This document shows positions 7,602 through 15,628 of a stretch of DNA of 64,000 bases, in pieces. A program made the position numbers and the translations under genes. How positions within the stretch are numbered: position 1 is the stretch's first letter; the number at the start of each line of letters is the position of its first letter. Source of the stretch: Paenibacillus barcinonensis (GTDB taxonomy: Bacteria; Bacillota; Bacilli; Paenibacillales; Paenibacillaceae); assembly GCF_003217495.1 (NCBI RefSeq), contig NZ_QJSW01000002.1:234296-298295 (forward strand), read 5' to 3'. Under the pieces are notes generated by a model, which saw only the letters and a list, made by a program, of their open reading frames with translations, was not told the origin of the DNA and did not search any database.

Positions 7602-9431
7602 TTAGGCCATCGCCAAACCGTCAATCAGACAGTCATACAGATCTTTCGGTCTTTCTACTTCGTCAAAATTCATTAGGTTAACTGCTCGAACAATCTCTTT
7701 CAAGTTCCGTAGGAGGAATTTATAGTCGCTTATATCTAGATTCTCTTCGTTACTTTCCCTAAGTTTACTGTCATCGATTACTGTTCTATCTATGTATACC
7801 TTGTTGTTAATGTAGTCATGCACAGCCACAAAGTCTTCTTCAATCTTTTCAATCGTGTGATTTAACACCTCAATTTGAGTTTGCTTTAGTACCATTACGT
7901 CGCCTATAGAGAATACATTTCTGCTGAACCCGATCATTCGACTAATCATGTCCAGTAACATTAGGGCTCGGCTCTCTTTTTTACTTAGCTCAGTATTTGA
8001 GATAGATGCTTTAATCAACGTGTTCTCAGTTAGTTCTGAGATATGTACAATGTTTTGATCCTTGCCCAATGTCTCTAATATTCCGCTTTCTATTTTGTTC
8101 CTCGATACAATCACTTTTAATTTGTAATGCTCTGCAATTTTAAATTTCTTCTCATGTTCGACAATTTGATCAAACGATAACCAAAATACTGGCTCAGAGC
8201 TAAAGTCGATCTGTTGTCCTTTTCTTTCTTCGATTTTATCCTCATCAATTTCGGGTTCACTTCGTCCACCAGATGATCCTTCACTTCCATACCAAGTAGA
8301 AATACCTTCTGCTTCTGGGGCTTTGTTATTAACCTCTTGAGTGAATTCAATCTCTTTATGATTTGATTCAGATTGTTTGGCTGCTTCTGATTTAATAAAA
8401 ACCTCATATTGATTGACGCTTCTGATTTCTGGATTCTTTCTTTTAGCTAAGGCGATGCTATTAAGATATTTCGAATCATCCTTATTCTCAGTATCAAACA
8501 CTAGGAATGACATCTCATTTTTCAATTTTCCCTTGTCTGCATTCCATGAGATAGCATCAATATGCTTCTCAATGTGTCTCTGCTCACCATGTAGAAAACC
8601 GTTATTGGCAAGCTCTTTGGTATACCCCGATACTTCCTTTAAGAATGCAGAGTATTTATCATCTCTAATGATGTCTTTGCGATCTGGAGAGGTTAGATTT
8701 AAGGTTTTGTCGTTGATATGTAAATCGCCTTTAACATAATAATAACTATCAAGTTTAGTTACCAACCTACCTTTATAAAACACTTTTAGGTCTTGACTGA
8801 ATCCTGAGTTCAATGCAATCCAACCTTGAATATTGTCTGATTCAATCACACTAGAAAACACGCTGCCATCTGTGTCTGTCAAATTCTTTTTTGGTTGAAG
8901 TTTATCGTCACAATAGATATCTAATTCATGTATGTATTTTCCTAGCAATTCGATTCTTTCACGAATCAATGATGCTGATACTTCCGTAAAGTCAAAATTG
9001 TTCAGTATCAATTTGAAACCTTCATATGTATTGTCTGTCTCAGTTACTTCTATGTCTGTTTTGTTATTCTGAATCATCACACCAACATTAAAGATAATAT
9101 GTTTATTCCCCGTAATCACTTCGATGTTGTCGCTCACAGTAATGTTACTGAAGAATCCCATCCCAAACGGCGACTCTGATCTTTGAATGTCTTCATCCCA
9201 CTCTGACTCAGCTATTGAAAATAGAGCTTGTGAATTCGTTAGTGTCTGACCATTGTTTTCAATTGTGACTTTATTGTTGTAGTAATCTACTGTTACTCTA
9301 ACTTCGGTTGCTTTGGCTCGTTGGGCGTTCTGAATATCTTCATCAAGGAACGACAGTTTATCTTTGAAAGTGCTCTGTCTTAACAGTTTCAATTGGTTAA
9401 TCACGTTAACTTTTACTTGGACATTATTCAA
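7602..9431 (-). CDS. GHKL/HSP90-type ATPase
   Basis: 609 residues. The N-terminal 150 carry the GHKL ATP-binding fold: helix with FLDEDIQNAQRA (catalytic acid and Mg-binding Asn), VTIENNGQTL (adenine-pocket motif, Glu in place of the usual Asp), and the lid loop SPFGMGFFS. The C-terminal part is unassigned, includes a low-complexity Glu/Ser linker near 370-400, and may hold the effector function. Family members include HSP90, MutL and many phage and defence proteins; the role here is unknown. TTG start, AAGGAGAG 9 nt upstream. Confidence 0.82.
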   Translation of the reverse strand: MNNVQVKVNVINQLKLLRQSTFKDKLSFLDEDIQNAQRAKATEVRVTVDYYNNKVTIENNGQTLTNSQALFSIAESEWDEDIQRSESPFGMGFFSNITVSDNIEVITGNKHIIFNVGVMIQNNKTDIEVTETDNTYEGFKLILNNFDFTEVSASLIRERIELLGKYIHELDIYCDDKLQPKKNLTDTDGSVFSSVIESDNIQGWIALNSGFSQDLKVFYKGRLVTKLDSYYYVKGDLHINDKTLNLTSPDRKDIIRDDKYSAFLKEVSGYTKELANNGFLHGEQRHIEKHIDAISWNADKGKLKNEMSFLVFDTENKDDSKYLNSIALAKRKNPEIRSVNQYEVFIKSEAAKQSESNHKEIEFTQEVNNKAPEAEGISTWYGSEGSSGGRSEPEIDEDKIEERKGQQIDFSSEPVFWLSFDQIVEHEKKFKIAEHYKLKVIVSRNKIESGILETLGKDQNIVHISELTENTLIKASISNTELSKKESRALMLLDMISRMIGFSRNVFSIGDVMVLKQTQIEVLNHTIEKIEEDFVAVHDYINNKVYIDRTVIDDSKLRESNEENLDISDYKFLLRNLKEIVRAVNLMNFDEVERPKDLYDCLIDGLAMA

Positions 9432-9463
9432 TTTGCCACTCTCTCCTTTATAAGTTGTTCAAA

Positions 9464-9796
9464 TTAAGATCTGTAGTGCTTCAATAGTTCCTCAACTCTG
9501 TTGTGTGAATGTCTGGCTGCTTCATTTCTTGCTAATTTCCAAGTGTCTTCATCTATATTTTTGTCTCTAAGGTCTTCAACTATTTTATTCATAAGACGTT
9601 TAGCATTTTGATTTATGCTTCCATATTCAACGGCGTTTAATGGTATCGCACTCTGAGTCTTCTCATTGAACCCAGTGCAGATTCTTCTATCATAGACTTC
9701 AGTCTGATAGTAGTATTCAAGCCATTTGATAAATGCATATTCGTATCTCTCTTGATCTGCTGATTTTATGGCTAAAAAATCACTATAATGGTCGAT
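9464..9796 (-). CDS. Hypothetical protein with ATC start or frameshift, 110 aa
   Basis: A 111-codon open frame with clear coding character (KWLEYYYQTEVYDRR, NEAARHSHNRVEELLKHYRS) but no ATG, GTG or TTG at its beginning. AAAAGAGG is followed after 9 nt by ATC (9794-9796). Alternative: an ATG at 9840 in another frame gives MLDKTCFKEKR and would join by a -1 shift at GAGAAAAG. A mutated start or decayed gene is the third option. Confidence 0.55.
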   Translation of the reverse strand: MDHYSDFLAIKSADQERYEYAFIKWLEYYYQTEVYDRRICTGFNEKTQSAIPLNAVEYGSINQNAKRLMNKIVEDLRDKNIDEDTWKLARNEAARHSHNRVEELLKHYRS

Positions 9797-9848
9797 AAAT
9801 CTTCGCCTCTTTTCTCTTTGAAACAGGTTTTGTCAAGCATTAAGCACT

Positions 9849-10022
9849 CTAAATGTGAAAATAGTCGCTTCCTTTATGGAAATTTATCGTCATTCCAACC
9901 AAGCCAAACATTTTTACGGATTCGCCATTATTAAATGGAGCACCTTTGTAATATTCGTCTTTTCTAAAATAAGTGCCACTATCAATCTTCCAATCTTTTA
10001 TGCATAGATACTTTTGTTTCAT
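9849..10022 (-). CDS. Small hypothetical protein, 57 aa
   Basis: ATG start with AAGGAGG upstream. Sequence begins MKQKYLCIKDWKI and ends KGSDYFHI; one Cys, aromatic-rich. Not recognised. Confidence 0.65.
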   Translation of the reverse strand: MKQKYLCIKDWKIDSGTYFRKDEYYKGAPFNNGESVKMFGLVGMTINFHKGSDYFHI

Positions 10023-10116
10023 AGAGTAGCTCCTCCTTTTTTCTGTCTATATGAAACAGGTAATTTATCAAAACGCTTTCCTTAGCACATCATAGTGACT
10101 TTTGTCAAACTTGGTG

Positions 10117-10122
10117 TTATAC
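10117..10122 (+). promoter_or_regulatory. Possible -10 box of the plus-strand gene
   Basis: TATACT lies about 35 nt before the start codon; a poor GTGACT sits 17 nt further up. Weak evidence. Confidence 0.35.
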
Positions 10123-10155
10123 TTTACATACAAAATGATAAGGAGTGGTTGTTAT

Positions 10156-10353
10156 ATGCCAGCACCGAAACAATTTGTTAACGGCAAATGGGTACATGGT
10201 GGAGCAGCTCAACAGCACATTATAAAGAAAAACGGTGGCTGGGATCAGCATCACGAAGAGCTTATCGAAACAGCCATTAAAGATTTCGCTAAAGAGCAAG
10301 TTAGTCAGATGAACGAGAAAGCTAAGAAACCTAGATTAAAACGAGCCAAATAG
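10156..10353 (+). CDS. Small basic protein, plus strand, 65 aa
   Basis: One of only three plus-strand genes. Start at ATG 10156 (AAGGAG 10 nt upstream). Sequence runs from MPAPKQFVNGKWVHGG to a Lys/Arg-rich end (KAKKPRLKRAK), suggesting nucleic-acid contact. It has its own terminator and probably its own promoter, so it is likely expressed independently, for example in the lysogen. Not recognised. Confidence 0.7.
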   Translation: MPAPKQFVNGKWVHGGAAQQHIIKKNGGWDQHHEELIETAIKDFAKEQVSQMNEKAKKPRLKRAK

Positions 10354-10357
10354 TTTC

Positions 10358-10388
10358 TCTCCCCCCTAGTTGTATTGAGGGGGATTTT
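10358..10388 (+). terminator. Intrinsic terminator after the plus-strand gene
   Basis: CCCCCT pairs with AGGGGG across a 10-nt loop and is followed by ATTTTCT on the plus strand. Confidence 0.75.
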
Positions 10389-10442
10389 CTATATAAAACT
10401 AGACTTTGATTAACTCTTCTTAAGGATTTCCGTCCATCTAAT

Positions 10443-10625
10443 CTACTTTCCGTATTTTAGAAGTAACATAAGACACCAGACTACAGGCCATAATAAAGTA
10501 ACTCCAAGTACATTTTTCCATGTAAATCCTTTTAAATTGCGATCTTTCCAGATAGCATACAGTAAAGTGAACGTTCCTATGTAAAGATATAATGGGATAA
10601 TCCAGCCAAATAGTAATGTTAGCAG
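10443..10625 (-). CDS. Small membrane protein with CTG start, 60 aa
   Basis: Two hydrophobic segments (LLFGWIIPLYLYIGTFTLLY and VLGVTLLWPVVWCLMLLL) flank a basic loop. AGAAGGTGGAG precedes CTG 10625 and the upstream gene stops one base earlier, so a coupled CTG start is the best fit. A longer reading from ATG 10664 lacks a ribosome site and would overlap the upstream gene. Confidence 0.6.
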   Translation of the reverse strand: MLTLLFGWIIPLYLYIGTFTLLYAIWKDRNLKGFTWKNVLGVTLLWPVVWCLMLLLKYGK

Positions 10626-10626
10626 A

Positions 10627-10869
10627 CTACTCCACCTTCTTTGCTTTGATTGTAATCTCGAATTCATAATCAGTTTCGTCTTCATCAGCAATACCTTCTA
10701 ACAGGTCATTGGGGTAGACCATAAATCTTCCTTTGGTGAATCTGGCTTTTTCATGGCTCTTTGGTTTCCTTCCTGTGATAATAGCGTAGTCTTCTTTGCT
10801 CACATCCCAAACAAATGATTCATAATCTCCACTTGGCTTACCTTTAAACGTAAATGTTTTTTCTTTCAT
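10627..10869 (-). CDS. Hypothetical protein, 80 aa
   Basis: ATG start after GGAGGTCTAAAG. Begins with beta-strand-rich TFTFKGKPSGDYESFVWD; ends in charged ITIKAKKVE. Not recognised. Coupled to the small membrane-protein gene downstream. Confidence 0.7.
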   Translation of the reverse strand: MKEKTFTFKGKPSGDYESFVWDVSKEDYAIITGRKPKSHEKARFTKGRFMVYPNDLLEGIADEDETDYEFEITIKAKKVE

Positions 10870-10871
10870 CT

Positions 10872-11285
10872 TTAGACCTCCAATAATTCAGGATTATCAT
10901 GTATGTTTCCTATCTTATGTGGCATCCATTCAATGTCATAACCAGTCCAACCACCATTACCCGCATTAGCTAAATACATACTTAATGGCACTGCCTTATA
11001 TTTTGATTGGTTTATGTCATAGCATATGACTTTTGCTTCGCGTTCCTTGATTGCCCAATTGGGAGAGAGGATGTCTCCCTCAAATAAATCTTCATTACTC
11101 ACAACATCCGCCCTCCCAATACTTTTGCCTACTGTTAAAGGATCAACCTTGTACCAATATTCAGTACAGAAATATTGTTCATCCCATTCAACAATGTCTC
11201 CAACAATCGCATCGTCACCGATTAAGTACCCGCAGATCCATTCCCCTGTTTCAATGTGTTTACCACGATGTTTATTGTTTGTCAT
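10872..11285 (-). CDS. YopX-domain protein
   Basis: 137 residues matching the YopX family pattern: EWICGYLIGDDAIVGD, then VDPLTVGKSIGRAD, then DLFEGDIL, ending GNIHDNPELLEV. The family is named after an SPbeta protein and is common in Gram-positive phages; its biochemical role is unknown. Start at ATG 11285 (AAGGAGG 8 nt upstream). Confidence 0.85.
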   Translation of the reverse strand: MTNNKHRGKHIETGEWICGYLIGDDAIVGDIVEWDEQYFCTEYWYKVDPLTVGKSIGRADVVSNEDLFEGDILSPNWAIKEREAKVICYDINQSKYKAVPLSMYLANAGNGGWTGYDIEWMPHKIGNIHDNPELLEV

Positions 11286-11514
11286 CAATACATCCTCCTT
11301 CAATTAGCTCAAAGCATTCTTCCAATTCAATTTCTCCGTTAAAATTTATCTTTCCTACGTAAACATCTCTTCCTTTTGAGTCTGTCGCAAAATACTCTTC
11401 TGCTTCTTCGTAAAGTTCTGCCTGTAATTCTTCATCTTCTTGAACTTCACAAGTAATATTCCCGCGATTAAATTCTTGAAACGACTCTATGCATCTAACC
11501 ATAATCTGATTCAT
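11272..11514 (-). CDS. Small acidic protein, 80 aa
   Basis: Very acidic (EVQEDEELQAELYEEAEEYF), which could mimic DNA charge, though that is speculation. Overlaps the start of the YopX gene by 14 nt. Not recognised. Confidence 0.7.
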   Translation of the reverse strand: MNQIMVRCIESFQEFNRGNITCEVQEDEELQAELYEEAEEYFATDSKGRDVYVGKINFNGEIELEECFELIEGGCIDDKQ

Positions 11515-11542
11515 TTTATTTACCTCCAGATAAATTAGATAT

Positions 11543-11737
11543 TCACTGACTCCCCAAACTAATTACTGCTTCCCATTCGCCCTTACGTTCAGAGTCAGTC
11601 ATTCCACAGTTATTCATTGAAGCATAGTGTGATCCTATCCATCTCACATTTAACATGTCTGAAGAATAACGTTTGCCAGTGTTTGATATGACGGTGAATC
11701 CATGTACGCTGTACTGAGCTGCTTGTAGTAGATTCAT
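11543..11737 (-). CDS. Small hypothetical protein, 64 aa
   Basis: Start at ATG 11737, GAGGTG 5 nt upstream. Contains GFTVISNTGKRYSSDMLNV, beta-rich. Not recognised. Confidence 0.7.
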   Translation of the reverse strand: MNLLQAAQYSVHGFTVISNTGKRYSSDMLNVRWIGSHYASMNNCGMTDSERKGEWEAVISLGSQ

Positions 11738-11747
11738 ATTTTCACCT

Positions 11748-12314
11748 CTAGTAATTTCCTGTTGCAATGGCATAGGCCACACTTCTTTTTAATACTTGAA
11801 CATCCTTGATTATGTTTTCTTCATGAAGGATCTCGTTTTGTAATTCTTTAATTCTTTTTCCGCACATCTCTTTTACATTCTCAGAGCGCGTAATGAGTTG
11901 CTTGTATTTAAGTGCAGCAATCTCAGCTTCATTTTTAGCTTTGGAATATTTAATCTTCTTGCGTTTTGCCAGTTCTGTTCTATGTATTTTTCTGAATTCT
12001 TTTTTGTATAACTCTTCAACCCTGTCTCGAAACGTAATCTTCTTATGTTCTTTTTCAATATCTCTTTCGATTGGATACACCGTAGTAATTTTCACAGGAT
12101 CTAATCCAATATGGATAGCAACTGTATGATTAAAGACATACATGTGAGAATCAACTCCAAATTGATCTGGTACAATTCCAATGTATTCAGAACTTTTCAA
12201 TAGCGATCTGACATAATCCGTAGCCATCTTTTTGTTTTTGCTGTATTCAGGGAATCTTTCTTGCATTCTTTCGAAGCCATGAGTAGACAGTTCAATAGTT
12301 TTAGGGTATTCCAT
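11748..12314 (-). CDS. Hypothetical protein, 188 aa, basic coiled-coil tail
   Basis: The N-terminal 90 residues (ELSTHGFERMQERF, then VDSHMYVFNHTVAIHI) resemble the short His/Arg fold of DUF4258-type proteins. The C-terminal 100 are a long basic helix (KIHRTELAKRKKIKYSK). Start ATG 12314, AAGGAG 9 nt upstream. Family call is weak. Confidence 0.7.
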   Translation of the reverse strand: MEYPKTIELSTHGFERMQERFPEYSKNKKMATDYVRSLLKSSEYIGIVPDQFGVDSHMYVFNHTVAIHIGLDPVKITTVYPIERDIEKEHKKITFRDRVEELYKKEFRKIHRTELAKRKKIKYSKAKNEAEIAALKYKQLITRSENVKEMCGKRIKELQNEILHEENIIKDVQVLKRSVAYAIATGNY

Positions 12315-12370
12315 TTGGATCATCTCCTTAAGTGTCGTTTATATATTGTTATATGCAGTGTATTTCTTGA

Positions 12371-12386
12371 TGAAAGACGGCTTTTA
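12371..12386. repeat. Intergenic palindrome TRAAA-N6-TTTYA
   Basis: Exact copy, hexamer GACGGC, immediately after the stop codon of the 95-aa gene at 12388. Confidence 0.8.
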
Positions 12387-12387
12387 T

Positions 12388-12675
12388 CTAAACCACTACT
12401 TTACCTTCCAACCGATCATAAGCAGCCTTTACTCGTTCAGAAACTTCTATGTATGTATTCTTATCTTGATACAAATCAATAACTTCACCATTCTCAACAA
12501 TAAATCGATTGTAATAATATTGAATGTGCTTAGTACTTCCCTCAACTTTTACGACTTGTCCCAATGTTACACACTTCTTAATCTTATACTTTACTTCCTC
12601 AAAAGAATCGCAACTCAGATAGCTCTTCATGCACAGTTGGCTGTACTTTTCAATTACACTTGATTTAATTTTCAT
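12388..12675 (-). CDS. Hypothetical protein, 95 aa
   Basis: ATG start with AGGAGG upstream. Contains KIKKCVTLGQVVKVEGS and YYYNRFIVENGEVIDLY, beta-rich. Not recognised. Confidence 0.72.
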   Translation of the reverse strand: MKIKSSVIEKYSQLCMKSYLSCDSFEEVKYKIKKCVTLGQVVKVEGSTKHIQYYYNRFIVENGEVIDLYQDKNTYIEVSERVKAAYDRLEGKVVV

Positions 12676-12692
12676 ATGTATTTTCGTTCCTC

Positions 12693-12842
12693 CTATTTTT
12701 CATACCGTTCATCAATATATGTATAACAAAACTCTCGTTCTTGATCATATTTGCCTAACTCATAGCACATCTTCCTATGCGAGTCTCGAACTTTCTCAAA
12801 TGATTTACTCCAAAACAAATAGTTGATTAACTTGCTTATCAT
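12693..12842 (-). CDS. Small hypothetical protein, 49 aa
   Basis: ATG within ATACATATG, AAAGGGTG upstream. Sequence MISKLINYLFWSKSFEKVRD then charged and aromatic; ends YIDERYEK. Not recognised. Confidence 0.62.
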   Translation of the reverse strand: MISKLINYLFWSKSFEKVRDSHRKMCYELGKYDQEREFCYTYIDERYEK

Positions 12843-12851
12843 ATGTATCCA

Positions 12852-13367
12852 TCACCCTTTCAGCGACATAATTAGTATAGTTGTGAAATTGAATAATGCA
12901 TGGCTAAAGATTGGAATCAATAAGTTGTTACTCTTCTGGTAATACCAGCACCAGATGAATCCTACAAATACGTAGCCGATAAATCCACTTAGATTAAAAT
13001 GTGGTATCGCGAACACTATTGAGCTTAACAGCGCAGAAAGCCTGAAACTAAATTTGCTGCTAAGTTTCTTGAATATTATTCCTCGACATATGTACTCTTC
13101 GATGATGGGACTTATTGTTACACTATAGATGTAAAGCACGGGAATATTGACGGGCAAACTTATTACCGTTGCTGTCCCAAAGTATTGACTTGTCAAGGAG
13201 TTGATAATATTGAATCCTATAAAAGCAAAACAAGTTGAGTAGAATATATTTTCTATATTATTTATGTGTTTAAAATTTTCCAATTCAAGCTTTATCCGAT
13301 CTTTATTCTTAATTATAAACCATAACAAAATTGCTGGTGGTAGAACAATTAGAGCCAGTTTTAAAAT
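12852..13367 (-). CDS. CPBP-family intramembrane metalloprotease
   Basis: About 171 residues, five or so hydrophobic segments, with the CPBP/Abi motifs EEYICRG (paired Glu and Arg), PHFN, and HALFN. These proteases process prenylated or peptide substrates in the membrane and include bacteriocin-immunity proteins; in a phage an immunity or host-interaction role is plausible. AAGGTG is 7 nt before ATT 13367; the in-frame TTG at 13373 is only 1 nt from it. A promoter motif and then a terminator-like hairpin lie upstream. Confidence 0.85.
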   Translation of the reverse strand: MLKLALIVLPPAILLWFIIKNKDRIKLELENFKHINNIENIFYSTCFAFIGFNIINSLTSQYFGTATVISLPVNIPVLYIYSVTISPIIEEYICRGIIFKKLSSKFSFRLSALLSSIVFAIPHFNLSGFIGYVFVGFIWCWYYQKSNNLLIPIFSHALFNFTTILIMSLKG

Positions 13368-13402
13368 TATCAATCACCTTCTCAACCATCTGATCCCTCC
13401 TA

Positions 13403-13436
13403 AAAGAAAAAGTACAGGTTCTTTATGACCTGTACT
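13403..13436 (-). terminator. Intrinsic terminator between DHFR and the CPBP gene
   Basis: AGTACAGGT pairs with ACCTGTACT; on the minus strand TTTTTC follows. It lies downstream of a promoter motif, so it may act as an attenuator as well as an operon end. Confidence 0.75.
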
Positions 13437-13466
13437 TAGTTTATCATCTATTATGTTATTTGTCTA

Positions 13467-13486
13467 GTATTATCTTTGTGTTTTAA
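13467..13486 (-). promoter_or_regulatory. Phage promoter-like motif inside the DHFR gene end
   Basis: Minus strand TTAAAACACAAAGATAATAC; it encodes the last residues of DHFR (KTQR) and its stop. Start site predicted near 13461, only about 25 nt before a terminator hairpin. Confidence 0.6.
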
Positions 13487-13979
13487 TTTTCTTTATTAGA
13501 TGTTTTGTTTTAATCTTATACACTGTTTTATCACCTGTTACTTCTACGGTTTCTTCGGTGCATATATCCCAGTCATTCTCATCGTAAGAAGGAAAATATG
13601 AATCGCCTTTGAATGTATGCTGAATCAAGTTGATGTACATCTCATCTACTAATGGAATAAATTGTTCATATAATGATGATCCTCCTATAATAAAGGATTC
13701 TATATCCGACTTATCTATGTATTGTAGAACATCTTCAATGTTATTTACTACAATGCAGCCCTCTGATTTAAAATTGAGGTCAGAAGTAAGAACTATATTT
13801 GTCCGATTAGGCAGCACATTCCCTATTGATTCGTAAGTGTTTCTACCCATTACAATATTTTTAAACATAGTCTTTTCCTTAAAGTACTTCAGATCCCAAG
13901 GTATATACCATGGAAGTTTTCCATTATTGCCAATCAGCCTATTCTCGTCCATTGCTACAATGATTGATAATTTGCTCAT
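13470..13979 (-). CDS. folA: Dihydrofolate reductase
   Basis: 169 residues. Regenerates tetrahydrofolate after thymidylate synthesis, using NADPH. Seen: [20 protein letters not shown] (substrate-site Trp loop), [11 protein letters not shown], the NADPH-site [11 protein letters not shown], and [12 protein letters not shown]. Overlaps thyA by 4 nt (ATGA), so the two are co-translated. Normal length; all expected motifs are present. Confidence 0.95.
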   Translation of the reverse strand: MSKLSIIVAMDENRLIGNNGKLPWYIPWDLKYFKEKTMFKNIVMGRNTYESIGNVLPNRTNIVLTSDLNFKSEGCIVVNNIEDVLQYIDKSDIESFIIGGSSLYEQFIPLVDEMYINLIQHTFKGDSYFPSYDENDWDICTEETVEVTGDKTVYKIKTKHLIKKIKTQR

Positions 13980-14770
13980 ACTGCAATTGGAGCTTTAATG
14001 CCCGGATGATGCTGATAGTTCTCAAACTCGAAATCTTCAAACTTGTAATCAAAAATAGAATCCGGCTTGCGTTTGATTACCAGCTTAGGTAAAGCATAAG
14101 GTTCACGCTCCAGTTGAGTTTTAACCTGATCTACGTGGTTGGAGTAGATGTGAACATCCCCTCCAGACCATATGAAATCACCCACCTCAAGATCACATTG
14201 CTGGGCAATCATATGAGTCAAGAGTGCATAACTCGCGATGTTAAACGGCAACCCGAGGAACGTATCCACGGAACGCATCGTAAGCATACATGATAATTTA
14301 CCCTCTGCAACGTAAAACTGAAACGCAAAATGACAAGGTGGAAGCTTCATATTGTTGATCTCAGCCACATTCCATGCACTGACAAGGTGACGACGAGAAT
14401 CTGGATTATTTTTAATCGAGTCAACTACTGCTGCAATTTGATCAACTTTGTCTCCGTTTGGAGTCTCCCATGTTCTCCACTGTGACCCATAAACTGGCCC
14501 CAAATCACCATTTTCGTCCGCCCAGTCCTCCCAGATATTCACACCGTTTTCTTTCAGATAAGATATATTGGTATCGCCACTCAAAAACCACAACAGTTCA
14601 TGAATAACCGACTTGAGATGAATTCGTTTGGTTGTTACCAGCGGAAATCCTTCGGAGAGATCATAGCGGAGTTGTCTGCCAAATACAGATTGTGTTCCTG
14701 TTCCGGTACGGTCTCCCTTATGCACACCGTTGTTCAGAATATCCTGTAATAAATCCAGATAGTTTTTCAT
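13976..14770 (-). CDS. thyA: Thymidylate synthase (ThyA)
   Basis: 264 residues. Makes dTMP from dUMP with methylene-tetrahydrofolate. Seen: [18 protein letters not shown], the catalytic Cys in [44 protein letters not shown]. Canonical ThyA, not ThyX. Start abuts the stop of the small CEGCAS protein gene. Confidence 0.97.
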   Translation of the reverse strand: MKNYLDLLQDILNNGVHKGDRTGTGTQSVFGRQLRYDLSEGFPLVTTKRIHLKSVIHELLWFLSGDTNISYLKENGVNIWEDWADENGDLGPVYGSQWRTWETPNGDKVDQIAAVVDSIKNNPDSRRHLVSAWNVAEINNMKLPPCHFAFQFYVAEGKLSCMLTMRSVDTFLGLPFNIASYALLTHMIAQQCDLEVGDFIWSGGDVHIYSNHVDQVKTQLEREPYALPKLVIKRKPDSIFDYKFEDFEFENYQHHPGIKAPIAV

Positions 14771-14989
14771 TTAAGATGCGCACCCTTCACAGGCAATGTA
14801 GTTATCTCCTACCTTTTTACTGATGGCAATAACTTTGCCCAGCTTGATATCCGACTCATCTGTAAACTCCAGATCTGCAATACGTGCAACGATAAGTTCA
14901 GCAGCTTCCTCCTTACTTGTTGCCTCTTGGCTGAACTCGGATTTTTCGCCTGTTGATACAACCTCATATAAATACGTATATCTCATCAT
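14771..14989 (-). CDS. Small protein with C-terminal CEGCAS tail
   Basis: 72 residues from ATG 14989 (AAAGGAG 8 nt upstream), within the nucleotide-reduction operon between the MazG-like and thyA genes. The body (MMRYTYLYEVVSTGEKSEF) is a small alpha/beta unit without a known family signature. The last residues, NYIACEGCAS, look like the redox-active CxxC tail that normally ends class I ribonucleotide reductase large subunits. NrdE of this operon lacks its own tail, so this protein may supply the cysteines in trans (inference). A generic thiol protein is the alternative. Confidence 0.72.
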   Translation of the reverse strand: MMRYTYLYEVVSTGEKSEFSQEATSKEEAAELIVARIADLEFTDESDIKLGKVIAISKKVGDNYIACEGCAS

Positions 14990-15082
14990 TGTATATTCTC
15001 CTTTTATTTTCTTATGTTGTCTTTTGCTGTTTCTCTTTATGTTCAAATGAAAAGGCAGTGGATTAACCACCGCCCATATGTA

Positions 15083-15607
15083 TTAGTTAAATCGCAGTGT
15101 TCCCAAATCAATCTGACGCTTGATTTCTTTCTCAATCTTTGGCTCTGGTGCTTCCCATCCATCGGGTTTAATTACTTTACCAACTTCGTTATAGTGTGGC
15201 TTTCCGTCTGGGAAAATTTTAGATAGGTTTGCATTATGGACAATATCGAAAATCTCATCTGGAATAACTGATGCTTCTACAAGTCCACCTTCGGCAAAGT
15301 ATTTGATGTCAATCAGAGCATCAACTTGTCCAATTAGTCGATCTTCAGGAAATGGTTTGGTTAGTTGCTTATCGTATGTATCATAAATTGAACTGATTAG
15401 ATTATTTGTGAATTCACGAAATTTATCTTTGTCTCCATCAGAAGATGCATAGAGTAACTCAACCACTTCTTCCATGATAAAATTGGCTCTATTTGTAACC
15501 AACTTATCATCTAATGCTGTAGGTGTTTCTGGTGCTGGACAGTTAAATGCTTTTTGGAACTCTCGTACTTTCATAAAATCAGTTTTAATATTAATTGAAT
15601 TTGTCAT
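15083..15607 (-). CDS. MazG-like all-alpha NTP pyrophosphohydrolase
   Basis: 174 residues with the metal-binding pattern of the all-alpha NTP pyrophosphatase superfamily: NFIMEEVVELLYASSDGD (ExxE), then IGQVDALIDIKYFAEGGLVE (second acidic helix). Such enzymes trim dNTP pools, for example removing dUTP or modified NTPs. Context in the dNTP block supports this. Exact substrate unknown. Confidence 0.8.
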   Translation of the reverse strand: MTNSINIKTDFMKVREFQKAFNCPAPETPTALDDKLVTNRANFIMEEVVELLYASSDGDKDKFREFTNNLISSIYDTYDKQLTKPFPEDRLIGQVDALIDIKYFAEGGLVEASVIPDEIFDIVHNANLSKIFPDGKPHYNEVGKVIKPDGWEAPEPKIEKEIKRQIDLGTLRFN

Positions 15608-15628
15608 ATTTATGTGCCTATCTCCCTT

